A stretch of 64,000 nt of DNA, taken from the NCBI RefSeq assembly GCF_014384785.1, contig NZ_JACRSU010000005.1:1-64000 (forward strand). Direction: 5' to 3'. Source of the DNA: Congzhengia minquanensis. GTDB lineage: Bacteria; Bacillota; Clostridia; UBA1381; UBA9506. Shown here piece by piece: positions 54,696-63,001 of the stretch. A model generated the notes under the pieces. It was not told the origin of the DNA and made no database searches. It saw only the letters and a program-made list of their open reading frames with translations. The number at the start of each line of letters is the position of its first letter. The first letter of the stretch is position 1. The position numbers and the translations under genes were made by a program.

Positions 54696-56249
54696 TTATT
54701 TGCTCATAAAGGTGTAATATTCTAAACCATTGTAGAGCATCTTAGCGGCTTCTGCCCTTGTTACATCATTAAAAGGCTTAAAGGAGCCATCCGGATAACC
54801 ACCGACAATTCCAAGGTTGGTTGCTTTGCCTACATATTCTCTTGCATAGCCTTGAATGTCTGCTGCATCTGTATAGGTCATAGATGTTGAAGCATCTGAG
54901 TCTTCGGTGAGTCTCATAATAACAGTAATCAGTTCCTGTCTGGAAATTGTGCGGGTGGGTTTAAATTCCCCGTCATCATAACCGGTGAAGAGCTTCTTTT
55001 CAACTGCAATATTTACATAACCTCTTGCCCAATCTGCGATCGTAGCATCATCTGAGAATCCGGAGTTTGCATCTGCCACTGCAGCGTCAGGTGTCAGACC
55101 CATTGCACGAACCAGAGCAACCGCAATTTCCTGACGGGAAATGCTGATGTTCGGTCTAAACGAACCGTCTTCATAACCAATAAAGATTTTTCTCTCTGTC
55201 AGGTTCATGACATACGGTACTTCCCAGCTGCCTGATGTCATATCGTTAAACAGCGGTTTTGATGTGTTGTACGTCGGCGTTGTCAAAACAAACTCATCAT
55301 CCGTAGAAGTGCCCGGTCTGTTCGGTCTTGTTGAACCACCGCCGGGGCGTGTAGGATCCGTATCATCCGTATCATCCGGATCTTCTTCATCAGCCGGTCT
55401 TTCTGCCGCTGACTGACCTTCTTTGTAGAGATTAATATCTTCATTTGCAAGAACAATCTTTAAATTGTCTTTCTGTTCGTCAGAAAATGAGTTAAACATT
55501 TCTACAACACCGGTAAGAATATCGAAACCTTTCTGAAGGTCGGTGCCTCTTGATTCTACATCTACACCGTTAATTGAAGAATACTCCAATGTACTTCCAA
55601 GATCCTTAGCAAAGGTCTTGCTATATGTAGAAAGCACAAAATCGTCGTTTCTGTCATTTGTCATTTTAAAACGGCCGTTAAACGGTGTAATCAGGTTCAA
55701 GAAATTTGCACTGTCAATTTCATGAAAATCTAAGCCTGTTTCTGCATCGTCAGTGATATATGCGTCAAACAGTGCATCTGCCGCAGCTTTTTCTTCAGCA
55801 TTTAACTCAAGAGGCGTTTTCTCGAACACCCCGTTTACAGGATCTTTGCCAAAATTGTCGAGAGATTCTTTTCTGGCACTTAAACTGGTGTTTTTATAAA
55901 GCTCCAGTAAAAAGATAAACTGATCGCTGTACTTATCTTTTACCTGGTCAACAAACTTATTAAAGATAATTTGCATGTCATCGTTTGCCGGTAAATCTTG
56001 TTCGCCTTTCAAAGCGGCAATAATTGTGTCAATGCCGTTTGTTCCGTCAACCATATATGCTTTAAATACCATCCAAATTCGAATGCGCTGGCCTGGATCT
56101 TCTGGCATATACTTACAAAACTCAGTTACAATCTCTGAAATTTTGCTTTCGGGCACATCAATTGAACCTGCCGCAAACGCCGGAGTTACTGACGTAAGCA
56201 ATAAGGCAGATGTCAAAATGGCACAAAGAAACTTTTTCATTTTTAACAC
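54696..56249 (-). CDS. SLH-domain surface protein
   Basis: 517 residues. Signal peptide to about residue 27 (ending PAFAAGS), helical domain to about 275, a Pro/Asp/Thr/Gly linker (DDTDDTDPTRPGGGSTRPNR), then three SLH domains: FNDMTSGSWEVPYVMNLTER, FSDDATIADWARGYVNIAVE and YTDAADIQGYAREYVGKATN. Start is at ATG 56249 or the later MKKFL. With 52919-54571 it forms a pair of cell-wall-bound proteins of shared layout, presumably an ancient duplication. Confidence 0.9.
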   Translation of the reverse strand: MLKMKKFLCAILTSALLLTSVTPAFAAGSIDVPESKISEIVTEFCKYMPEDPGQRIRIWMVFKAYMVDGTNGIDTIIAALKGEQDLPANDDMQIIFNKFVDQVKDKYSDQFIFLLELYKNTSLSARKESLDNFGKDPVNGVFEKTPLELNAEEKAAADALFDAYITDDAETGLDFHEIDSANFLNLITPFNGRFKMTNDRNDDFVLSTYSKTFAKDLGSTLEYSSINGVDVESRGTDLQKGFDILTGVVEMFNSFSDEQKDNLKIVLANEDINLYKEGQSAAERPADEEDPDDTDDTDPTRPGGGSTRPNRPGTSTDDEFVLTTPTYNTSKPLFNDMTSGSWEVPYVMNLTERKIFIGYEDGSFRPNISISRQEIAVALVRAMGLTPDAAVADANSGFSDDATIADWARGYVNIAVEKKLFTGYDDGEFKPTRTISRQELITVIMRLTEDSDASTSMTYTDAADIQGYAREYVGKATNLGIVGGYPDGSFKPFNDVTRAEAAKMLYNGLEYYTFMSK

Positions 56250-56346
56250 TCCTTCGTATTTTTGTAATATTATATTTTTATTTTAACCATGAGCAAAATA
56301 CTGATATACCCCAATCGATTTTGCGAGGCATGGTTACCTCCTAAAA

Positions 56347-56817
56347 TTATTCCTCCAACAAGTGCAGGTATTTTGAATAATATTGTTTAATTTGTTCTTT
56401 GTTTTCATCCGTTAGGTTCTCCTGCAGAATTTGCATTGCCTGCGTAAGCTCTTCCTGACTGATTCCGTCCTTTGCAAAAGACAAAAGCCGGGAATATTCC
56501 TCAGAGGGCAGCGCCTTTGCCAGAAGGGACAGCACTGCAAACTTGTCGCTCACAGAAATTTTCGACTCTAATCGTTTCATTGTTTCGGCGTCAAGCTTTA
56601 TTTTAAGATTTTCTGCCGGGCCTGCATCATTCCCCTCGGTAACCACCGGAAGCTCCACGCTGCCATTGTCTTTCAGCAGGTCGCTGTCGCTGATGGTCTG
56701 TGTCACTTTTGAAAACATTTTGTTTACGGCCACATTAAACGCAACAACACCGCCAATGACCAAAACAGCAAAAACAATACCTGCAATAAGGAGTCTTTTT
56801 TTCGTAGATTTTTTCAC
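56347..56817 (-). CDS. small membrane-anchored hypothetical protein
   Basis: 156 residues from GTG 56817 (AGGAGG at 7 bases); the longer frame to 57039 crosses AT-rich non-coding DNA and is rejected. One transmembrane helix (LLIAGIVFAVLVIGGVVAF), then an extracytoplasmic helical part with two similar blocks. Unknown family; possibly linked to the SLH neighbours whose operon follows. Confidence 0.65.
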   Translation of the reverse strand: MKKSTKKRLLIAGIVFAVLVIGGVVAFNVAVNKMFSKVTQTISDSDLLKDNGSVELPVVTEGNDAGPAENLKIKLDAETMKRLESKISVSDKFAVLSLLAKALPSEEYSRLLSFAKDGISQEELTQAMQILQENLTDENKEQIKQYYSKYLHLLEE

Positions 56818-57105
56818 GCCGGGCCTCCTTAAGTGCATAAACAAATGACACTGTTTTATGTTATTATATCGCGAATTGCTGCAATTGTCAATTCTTATTC
56901 CATATTTTTTTATTATTTTTCTGTTACAGCCATGCAGAGCACTGTTTTTATTAATAGTATATATTATGACTATGAAATTATCAAGTATAATTTGAAAATT
57001 TGTTGATTTTTTTTTGAACTTATGGTATGATAAAGACAAATGATAATATGTGGTGTTGTATGCAGTTTGTTTGCATGCATCTCCCGGCTCCGGAGGTAAC
57101 TTAAA

Positions 57106-57738
57106 ATGTACCGTTTCTTGTTTAAACGCGTGCTTGATATAATTATTTCTCTTATTGCTTTGCCCTTTGTTTTGGTCATTTCTCTAATTCTGTCTGTCGT
57201 TATTTTTTTTGACGACGGCGGAACGCCTTTCTATTTTGCAGAACGGCTGGGCAAAAACGGCAGAGTTTTTAAAATGTATAAACTGAGAACCATGAAAAAA
57301 AATATGCCCGATCTGCGCAATCCCGACGGCTCTACATACAATTCAGAAGACGACTATCGCTTAACTTCCTGCGGCAAATGGATTCGGCGGTTTTCGTTAG
57401 ACGAGCTGCCCCAGGTTTTGAACGTGCTGAAAGGTGAAATGAGCCTTGTAGGGCCCAGGCCGGATTTGCCCTCTCAGGAAAAATTCTATGTGGGCAATGA
57501 GCGCGACAAGCTTTTGGTGCGGCCCGGCATTACGGGTTATTCCCAGGCCTATTTCAGAAACTCCATTAGCTGGAAGGAACGGATTGGGTTTGATATTTTT
57601 TATATCCAGAATGTTTCCTTTATAATGGATATGAAAATTATTTTGAAAACTGTTACAGCTTTGTTTCAATCAAAAAACATTTACAATACAGCCGTTCCAT
57701 CTCCCTGTCCAACGGTGGAAACTGTTGTGAAGGGGTGA
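57106..57738 (+). CDS. undecaprenyl-phosphate sugar phosphotransferase
   Basis: 210 residues, the short monotopic PglC/WecA-like class of bacterial sugar transferases. N-terminal membrane segment (IIISLIALPFVLVISLIL), then RLGKNGRVFKMYKLRTM, RRFSLDELPQVLNVLKGEMS (Asp-Glu catalytic pair) and LVGPRPDLPSQEKF. It transfers a phospho-sugar to undecaprenyl phosphate, the first step of the polysaccharide made by this operon. Ribosome site CGGAGGT. Confidence 0.93.
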   Translation: MYRFLFKRVLDIIISLIALPFVLVISLILSVVIFFDDGGTPFYFAERLGKNGRVFKMYKLRTMKKNMPDLRNPDGSTYNSEDDYRLTSCGKWIRRFSLDELPQVLNVLKGEMSLVGPRPDLPSQEKFYVGNERDKLLVRPGITGYSQAYFRNSISWKERIGFDIFYIQNVSFIMDMKIILKTVTALFQSKNIYNTAVPSPCPTVETVVKG

Positions 57739-57742
57739 AAAA

Positions 57743-58492
57743 ATGTCATTTGCAGTTCACGGTCTTGCGTGGGACACAGAATATTTCGGCTTTCCCTGTG
57801 CAAACATTGATATTTCGGGGACGCTGTCGGATAACGACGCAAAAGAACTGGTTCGGTTATCAAGGCAATACCGGTTTGTCACCATCCACAACCCGGATGC
57901 ATTGATTGGCAACGAAAAAACAATTTTAAGCTTACCCAATACGATAAAAACAGATGTCAATATTCGGCTGTGCAGTTCAGACCCTGCGGGCATTGAGGGG
58001 GCTGTTTCTGCACTGCCGTTAGAAATAAAAGAGGGATATTCCGTTGTTTTGGACAATAATATGCCCCTCAGTCCCGATGTGTTTGACGCTGTGCAGGGTT
58101 CGTTCGTCCATTCCCGTTTTTATCAGGACAAGCACATTACAACGGAAAAGGCCGACGGCGTGTTTTATAACTGGCTGAAAAATGCTCAGAACAGGCCGGA
58201 CAAGTATTTTTGTATTTGCAGATATCAAGGCCGCTGCGCCGGTGTTATGCTGCTTTCTTTCATCGACAAAAAAAGCATAGTCATTGAGCTGTTATCCGTC
58301 TGCAAAACGTTTCAGAACACGGGAATCGGAACCTTAATGATGCGCCGGCTGGGCGTGTTTCGTGCTGAAAAAAACGTGACAAAAATTTTAGTTGGCACAC
58401 AGGAGCGCAACAGCGCGGCTTTGGCCTTTTATAAAAAAAATAATTTTAAAACAGACAGAAAAACCCATATATATCATATGTGGAATAATTGA
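57743..58492 (+). CDS. GNAT acetyltransferase (WecD-like)
   Basis: 249 residues. Starts WDTEYFGFPCANIDI, the N-terminal motif of dTDP-fucosamine acetyltransferase-type enzymes; acetyl-CoA loop in LLSVCKTFQNTGIGTLMM and C-terminal NSAALAFYKKNNF. It probably N-acetylates an amino sugar for the polysaccharide. Lies 4 bases after the sugar transferase stop. Confidence 0.82.
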   Translation: MSFAVHGLAWDTEYFGFPCANIDISGTLSDNDAKELVRLSRQYRFVTIHNPDALIGNEKTILSLPNTIKTDVNIRLCSSDPAGIEGAVSALPLEIKEGYSVVLDNNMPLSPDVFDAVQGSFVHSRFYQDKHITTEKADGVFYNWLKNAQNRPDKYFCICRYQGRCAGVMLLSFIDKKSIVIELLSVCKTFQNTGIGTLMMRRLGVFRAEKNVTKILVGTQERNSAALAFYKKNNFKTDRKTHIYHMWNN

Positions 58493-58508
58493 AGGAAATG
58501 AAGTCTGC

Positions 58509-59702
58509 ATGAATATACTTTATCTTACATCCGTTTTCCCGCGTCCTGAAAACGGCGCCACCATATATACTGACCTTGCCTGCGAGCTGTCCCGCAGGGG
58601 ACACAGTCTGACGGTGGTGGTTGCGGATGGAAAAAAAACGCAGAAACAGGCGCAGTTGGGAACCGAGCGCGGTTTGGAAGTTCTTCGCGTCCGCACCGGA
58701 AACCTATATAATGTGGGCTTTTTAAAAAAAGGACTGGCAACCCTTTTGCTCAGTCATCACTTAAAAAGAGGCATAATGCGGTTTTTGAAAAACAGGACGT
58801 ATGACCTGATTTTGTATGAAACGCCGCCCCTTGCCGTTTATAAAACGGTTCAATATGCGAAAAAAAGATTTGGTGCATCGTCCTTTTTAATGCTAAAGGA
58901 CATTTTTCCGCAAAACGGCGTAGACCTGGGAATTTATAAAAAGAACAGCTTCATATTTCAATATTTTAGAAGACAGGAAAATGCGCTTTACCGCGTGTCG
59001 GACAAAATTGGCTGCATGTCGAAAGCCAATATGGAATATATGAAAAAACACAACCCGGCGGTATCCGGCAAGGTAGTTTTTTTCCCCAATACCAAGGCGG
59101 TTTCTGAAATGCCGGCAATTTTGAAAGCGTCTGTCAGGGAAAAATTCCATCTGCCAGCGGACAAAACCATTTTTGTATTTGGCGGAAACATTGGGCTTCC
59201 TCAGTCGCCAGACGCCTTAATTGCGTGCGCGAAAAAAATTTGCGAAATGGAAAAGGCCTTTTTTCTCGCCGTTGGACGGGGAACGCACACCGAGTATGTG
59301 CGCCATGCGCTGAGCAACGCGGACAATTTTATGGTTTTAAACGAATTGAAGCGGTGTGATTATGAGGAATTGCTGTCTGCATGTGATGTCGGTCTGATTT
59401 TTTTAGACAGCCGGTTTACGGTTCCCAACTTCCCCTCCCGAATTCTTTCCTATATGAATTTTTCTCTGGCAGTTTTGGCCTGCACCGATAACGTCAGCGA
59501 TATAAAAGACTTACTTTCGGAGGCTGGCTGCGGTTTTTGGTGTAAGAACGGTTGCCTTGCGCAATTTAAACAGTTTGCCAGAAAACTGTGCGAAAATCCT
59601 CAAATGCGGGAAGAAATGGGACGAAAGGGCTATTTATTTTTTAAAGAGCGTTTAAACCCAGGCATAAGCGCAGATTTGCTAGAAACATATATGGGAAATT
59701 GA
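58509..59702 (+). CDS. GT4-family glycosyltransferase (WbuB-like)
   Basis: 397 residues from ATG 58509, chosen because the longer frame overlaps the GNAT gene without a ribosome site. GT-B fold: N-terminal LYLTSVFPRPENGATIY, donor domain IFVFGGNIGLPQSPDAL, later VPNFPSRILSYMNFSL that replaces the usual E-x7-E region. It adds a sugar to the lipid-linked intermediate. Confidence 0.87.
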   Translation: MNILYLTSVFPRPENGATIYTDLACELSRRGHSLTVVVADGKKTQKQAQLGTERGLEVLRVRTGNLYNVGFLKKGLATLLLSHHLKRGIMRFLKNRTYDLILYETPPLAVYKTVQYAKKRFGASSFLMLKDIFPQNGVDLGIYKKNSFIFQYFRRQENALYRVSDKIGCMSKANMEYMKKHNPAVSGKVVFFPNTKAVSEMPAILKASVREKFHLPADKTIFVFGGNIGLPQSPDALIACAKKICEMEKAFFLAVGRGTHTEYVRHALSNADNFMVLNELKRCDYEELLSACDVGLIFLDSRFTVPNFPSRILSYMNFSLAVLACTDNVSDIKDLLSEAGCGFWCKNGCLAQFKQFARKLCENPQMREEMGRKGYLFFKERLNPGISADLLETYMGN

Positions 59703-59716
59703 ATGGGTGAAATTTG

Positions 59717-60820
59717 ATGAACGTGTTATACCTTACGAACCTCCCGGCGCCTTACCGTGTAGATTTTTTTAACGAGCTGGGGAAAGAGGTGAACCTGACT
59801 GTTTTATATGAACGCCAAACCGCCGGCGACAGGGACGCGCGCTGGCGCAGCAGAAACGCTGAAAACTTTCGCGAACTCTATTTAGGCGGTGTAAAAATCA
59901 GCGCGGCGGCTTCTTTTTCCCGAAACGTCCTGCACTATTTGAAAGACAATTCTTTCGACGTGCGAATCATCGGCGGATACAGCACACCAACCGAAATGCT
60001 TGCAATCAGGTATATGAAACGGCATAACATGCGGTATATTTTAAGCATAGACGGCGGTTTTCCTGCAAAGGAGCATCCGCTTTTAAAAAAGATAAAAACC
60101 TATTTTATTTCGGGCGCCGCCCTGTATTTGGGAACCGGGAAAAACGCAGCCGGCTATTTTACTCACTATGGTGCAGACCGAAATAAGATTTTACAATATC
60201 ATTTTACGTCCCTTTTTAAAAATGACATGTTAGCGGCGCCGCCCACGGAGCCGGAAAAAATAAAATTAAGAAAAGAGCTGGGCATTTGCGCAAAAAAAAT
60301 GGTTTTGTCCGTTGGGAGGCTGCTGCCTTTAAAGCGCTACGATTTATTAATTGAAGCGGCGAAAGACTTTCCCGACACGGAAGTCGTCATTGTGGGGGGA
60401 ACGGCCGACCGTTACCATATGGAGCTTATTGACCGCATGGGGGCAAAAAACGTGCGGTTTATAGACTTTTTACCCTACAGCGGCCTGGTTCGTTACTTTC
60501 GCGCGGCAGACGTGTTCGTAATGCCGTCTGATTCCGACGTTTGGGGAATGGTTTTGGTTGAGGCAATGGCAAACGGGCTCCCGGTAATTGCCACAGACAG
60601 CTGCGGCGCCGCGCCCGACTTGATTTTAGAAGGGGAAAACGGGATGATTGTGCCAAAGGGCAATATGATGAAAATTCGTGAAGGGCTTGCATTTTTATTA
60701 TCTTCAGACCACACACGATATTGCTTTGGAAAAAAAAGCCTTTCTGTTATAAAGGAGTATACGATTGAAAACGAGGTACGCGACCACATACAGGCGATTG
60801 ATACATTCATGGGCAGATAA
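59717..60820 (+). CDS. GT4-family glycosyltransferase
   Basis: 367 residues from ATG 59717. GT-B fold with LYLTNLPAPYRVDFFNEL at the start, VLSVGRLLPLKRYDLLIEA as donor loop, and FVMPSDSDVWGMVLVEAMAN with the E-x7-E motif (VWGMVLVEAM). Acts inside the cell on lipid-linked sugar. The last 56 bases overlap the polymerase gene. Confidence 0.9.
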   Translation: MNVLYLTNLPAPYRVDFFNELGKEVNLTVLYERQTAGDRDARWRSRNAENFRELYLGGVKISAAASFSRNVLHYLKDNSFDVRIIGGYSTPTEMLAIRYMKRHNMRYILSIDGGFPAKEHPLLKKIKTYFISGAALYLGTGKNAAGYFTHYGADRNKILQYHFTSLFKNDMLAAPPTEPEKIKLRKELGICAKKMVLSVGRLLPLKRYDLLIEAAKDFPDTEVVIVGGTADRYHMELIDRMGAKNVRFIDFLPYSGLVRYFRAADVFVMPSDSDVWGMVLVEAMANGLPVIATDSCGAAPDLILEGENGMIVPKGNMMKIREGLAFLLSSDHTRYCFGKKSLSVIKEYTIENEVRDHIQAIDTFMGR

Positions 60821-62075
60821 CATCATATCCTTATTAGATGTGTTTTCCGCTTTTCTGCAGACCAGGCTTGCCCCTGCCGTAAACGGTGTTACCAGGCGGT
60901 TCCCCCGGATTGCAGAATTTTTTAAAAACCTTACGCCAAAAAAACTGTTCGCCTTTTTGTGTATGGTGTCTGTTCTGTCGCAGATTGATTTTTTGTCTGA
61001 AATCTGGCTTGTCCGTGCCGCGGTTATTTTGCTATGGTTCATGGCGTTTCTTTTTTTTGCCGCAAAGTCGCGCCTTAAGCTGCAGCGGGAGACGTTGTTT
61101 TTCCTCTGTCCCATTTTAATTTTTGATTTACTCACATTTTTAACCGGTCTGGTGAAAGGAAACCTTTCCGGTTATCTGTGTTCGCCAATTACCTATTCGG
61201 CAAACCTCTCTGCGTTTGTATTCCTAACAGGGTCGCTGGCCGGCGCTGTTTCGGGAAAAAAACTGATTCTTACCGGCGCTAAGGTCTATGTCCTCTGTGC
61301 CATTTTCATATCCATTTACACCATCATAACCAGTTTTTCAGGAATTTGGCTCTCGGCTGAAACCTATGTTTATTCCCGCAAAAACTCCCTGGCTCCGATC
61401 ATTTTAACAGCGGTTTGCTGTATCATGTTTTTAAAAATTATTAAAAATGTAAAACTGAACACACTGCTTTTGGTGTTGTTTATCGGCTTTATGGTGCTTT
61501 TAAAAAGCCGCGCGTCCATCATTGGACTCGCGGCCGCTTTGGTTGTGTGGTATGTGTGTGTGATAAAGAATAGGCGAAAACGCCTTTACATTATCATTGC
61601 TGTTCTTTTGGCAGTTCTGCTTGTCCTTGTCATACCGGCCTTGCGCGAACTGGTAATTGGAAACATTATTTTTAACAACCGCGCATCTTTAGGCGTAAAC
61701 GAAATTACCTCTGGGCGTTCAGAACAGTTTACTCTCATATTTCTGGCAAATTTTCCAAATGCCCCGTTTTTCGGAAGCGGAAGCACTTACATCGAGTCGC
61801 TGCCATTAGCTGCCCTGCTCTCTTTCGGAGTTGTTTCCGCGCTGCCGCTTCTCATTTTTGCGGCTGTCCCCCTGCGCACGGCGACTCTGTTTAAAAATGG
61901 CCCGGTTCCAAAATCGTATGTATTGTTTTTAAAGGCAGCCTCCATTGCATTTTTAATCAACTGCCTTTTTGAGGAACGCGCGCCGTTCGGCCCCGGTATC
62001 ACGTATTTTTTTCTCTGGTTCACCAGCGGTTTTTTCATCGGCTGTAAAAAAAATCTTTCCGTTTCCATCCGCTGA
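60765..62075 (+). CDS. Wzy/O-antigen-ligase-like polysaccharide polymerase
   Basis: 436 residues from TTG 60765, with AAAGGAG at 7 bases, inside the preceding gene. About 10-11 membrane helices; a large loop with IWLSAETYVYSRKNSLAP and a second with FNNRASLGVNEITSGRSEQF, plus LLKSRASIIGL, the arrangement of Wzy/WaaL-type proteins. It polymerises or transfers the repeat unit outside the membrane. No flippase is seen in the window. Confidence 0.82.
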   Translation: MKTRYATTYRRLIHSWADNIISLLDVFSAFLQTRLAPAVNGVTRRFPRIAEFFKNLTPKKLFAFLCMVSVLSQIDFLSEIWLVRAAVILLWFMAFLFFAAKSRLKLQRETLFFLCPILIFDLLTFLTGLVKGNLSGYLCSPITYSANLSAFVFLTGSLAGAVSGKKLILTGAKVYVLCAIFISIYTIITSFSGIWLSAETYVYSRKNSLAPIILTAVCCIMFLKIIKNVKLNTLLLVLFIGFMVLLKSRASIIGLAAALVVWYVCVIKNRRKRLYIIIAVLLAVLLVLVIPALRELVIGNIIFNNRASLGVNEITSGRSEQFTLIFLANFPNAPFFGSGSTYIESLPLAALLSFGVVSALPLLIFAAVPLRTATLFKNGPVPKSYVLFLKAASIAFLINCLFEERAPFGPGITYFFLWFTSGFFIGCKKNLSVSIR

Positions 62076-62095
62076 CGAAAAACTGCTAAAAAAAG

Positions 62096-62467
62096 CTACA
62101 TTATCGTGGTTAAATAACTGTAAAACTCAATCAATGCAATTTTTACCCTGGGCTCTGCATTGCTGAGGTCCAGCTTGTCCCCGAAGTCTAAAACGTTGCC
62201 AATCTGCTGAAGCTTAAACATTTCGTCACTGTCGGGTACAGTCATCTTCACTGAGCTTCTTCCCAAAAGAAAATCGATGCTCACATCAAAATAATCTGCA
62301 ATTTTCCGAATCATTTCGTGATCGGGCTGTCTTTTCTCTGATTCATAATTTGCAATGCAGCTTCTGGAGATATTGAATCTCTTTGCCAGTTCGCCTTGCG
62401 TCATACCACGTGACATCCTCAGCTTTCTTAAATTTGCCGAAAAGACAGTGCTCTCTAATTCTTTCAC
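62096..62467 (-). CDS. XRE-family transcription regulator
   Basis: 123 residues: HTH LRKLRMSRGMTQGELAKRFN, ISRSCIANYESEKRQPDHEM, DYFDVSIDFLLGRS, then a helical C-terminus. Convergent to the polysaccharide operon. A palindrome AAATCAT-TTTG-ATGATTT (62518-62535) and a minus-strand promoter (62538-62566, TTGATT-17-TATACT) lie upstream, which suggests autorepression. Confidence 0.85.
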   Translation of the reverse strand: MKELESTVFSANLRKLRMSRGMTQGELAKRFNISRSCIANYESEKRQPDHEMIRKIADYFDVSIDFLLGRSSVKMTVPDSDEMFKLQQIGNVLDFGDKLDLSNAEPRVKIALIEFYSYLTTIM

Positions 62468-62517
62468 AATCCCTTTTTACTCCTTTCTGAAAAATTTGTC
62501 AAAAATGATAAAATTCT

Positions 62518-62566
62518 AAATCATTTTGATGATTTTAAGTATATCAGTAAAATTGTATAAAATCAA
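62518..62566 (-). promoter_or_regulatory. promoter and palindrome before the XRE gene
   Basis: Minus strand TTGATT (62561-62566), 17 bases, TATACT (62538-62543); the palindrome AAATCAT/ATGATTT (62518-62535) is at the start site, a good place for repression. Confidence 0.6.
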
Positions 62567-62653
62567 TACGAAATCCGCTAATTTTTTGTTCATCTTAAAA
62601 TTGAAACATTTTATGTTTTTTTCGTGACATTGCCCATTTGCCCCTTCGCCGCC

Positions 62654-62682
62654 TTGACATCATATTGCCGAGATGATAAAAT
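62654..62682 (+). promoter_or_regulatory. feoAB promoter
   Basis: TTGACA (62654-62659), 17 bases, TAAAAT (62677-62682). I see no clear 19-bp Fur box over it. Confidence 0.75.
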
Positions 62683-62767
62683 AAAGATGTGTAAAGTACC
62701 AATTCTGTTTCGTTGTTTTTTCACATATAATGTTAGATATATATTAATTTCTAAAGGGGCAAACAGC

Positions 62768-63001
62768 ATGACATTGGATAAATTAAAACCGGGCGAAAGC
62801 GGCACGATTGTGGCAACAAACGGCGAGGGTGCCTTAAGACGCAGACTGCTGGACATGGGCCTTACGCCAAAGACGAAGATAACCGTCCGCAAGGTTGCGC
62901 CCTTAGGCGACCCGGTTGAACTTTATTTGCGCGGCTATGTGCTGACCATCCGGCATGAAGACGCGGCAAAAATTGAAATCACAGAGGTGATAAATTCATG
63001 A
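62768..63001 (+). CDS. feoA: ferrous iron transport protein A
   Basis: 77 residues, SH3-like. It has LDKLKPGESGTIVATNGEGA, then LRRRLLDMGLTPKTKITVRK and the closing GYVLTIRHEDAAKIEI. ATG has AAAGGGG upstream. It is a cytoplasmic partner of FeoB. The stop overlaps the feoB start (ATGA). Confidence 0.93.
   Translation: MTLDKLKPGESGTIVATNGEGALRRRLLDMGLTPKTKITVRKVAPLGDPVELYLRGYVLTIRHEDAAKIEITEVINS

Noticed and set aside
56818-57039. N-terminal extension of the small membrane protein
   Set aside because: AT-rich, poor codon pattern and no ribosome site; GTG 56817 has AGGAGG.
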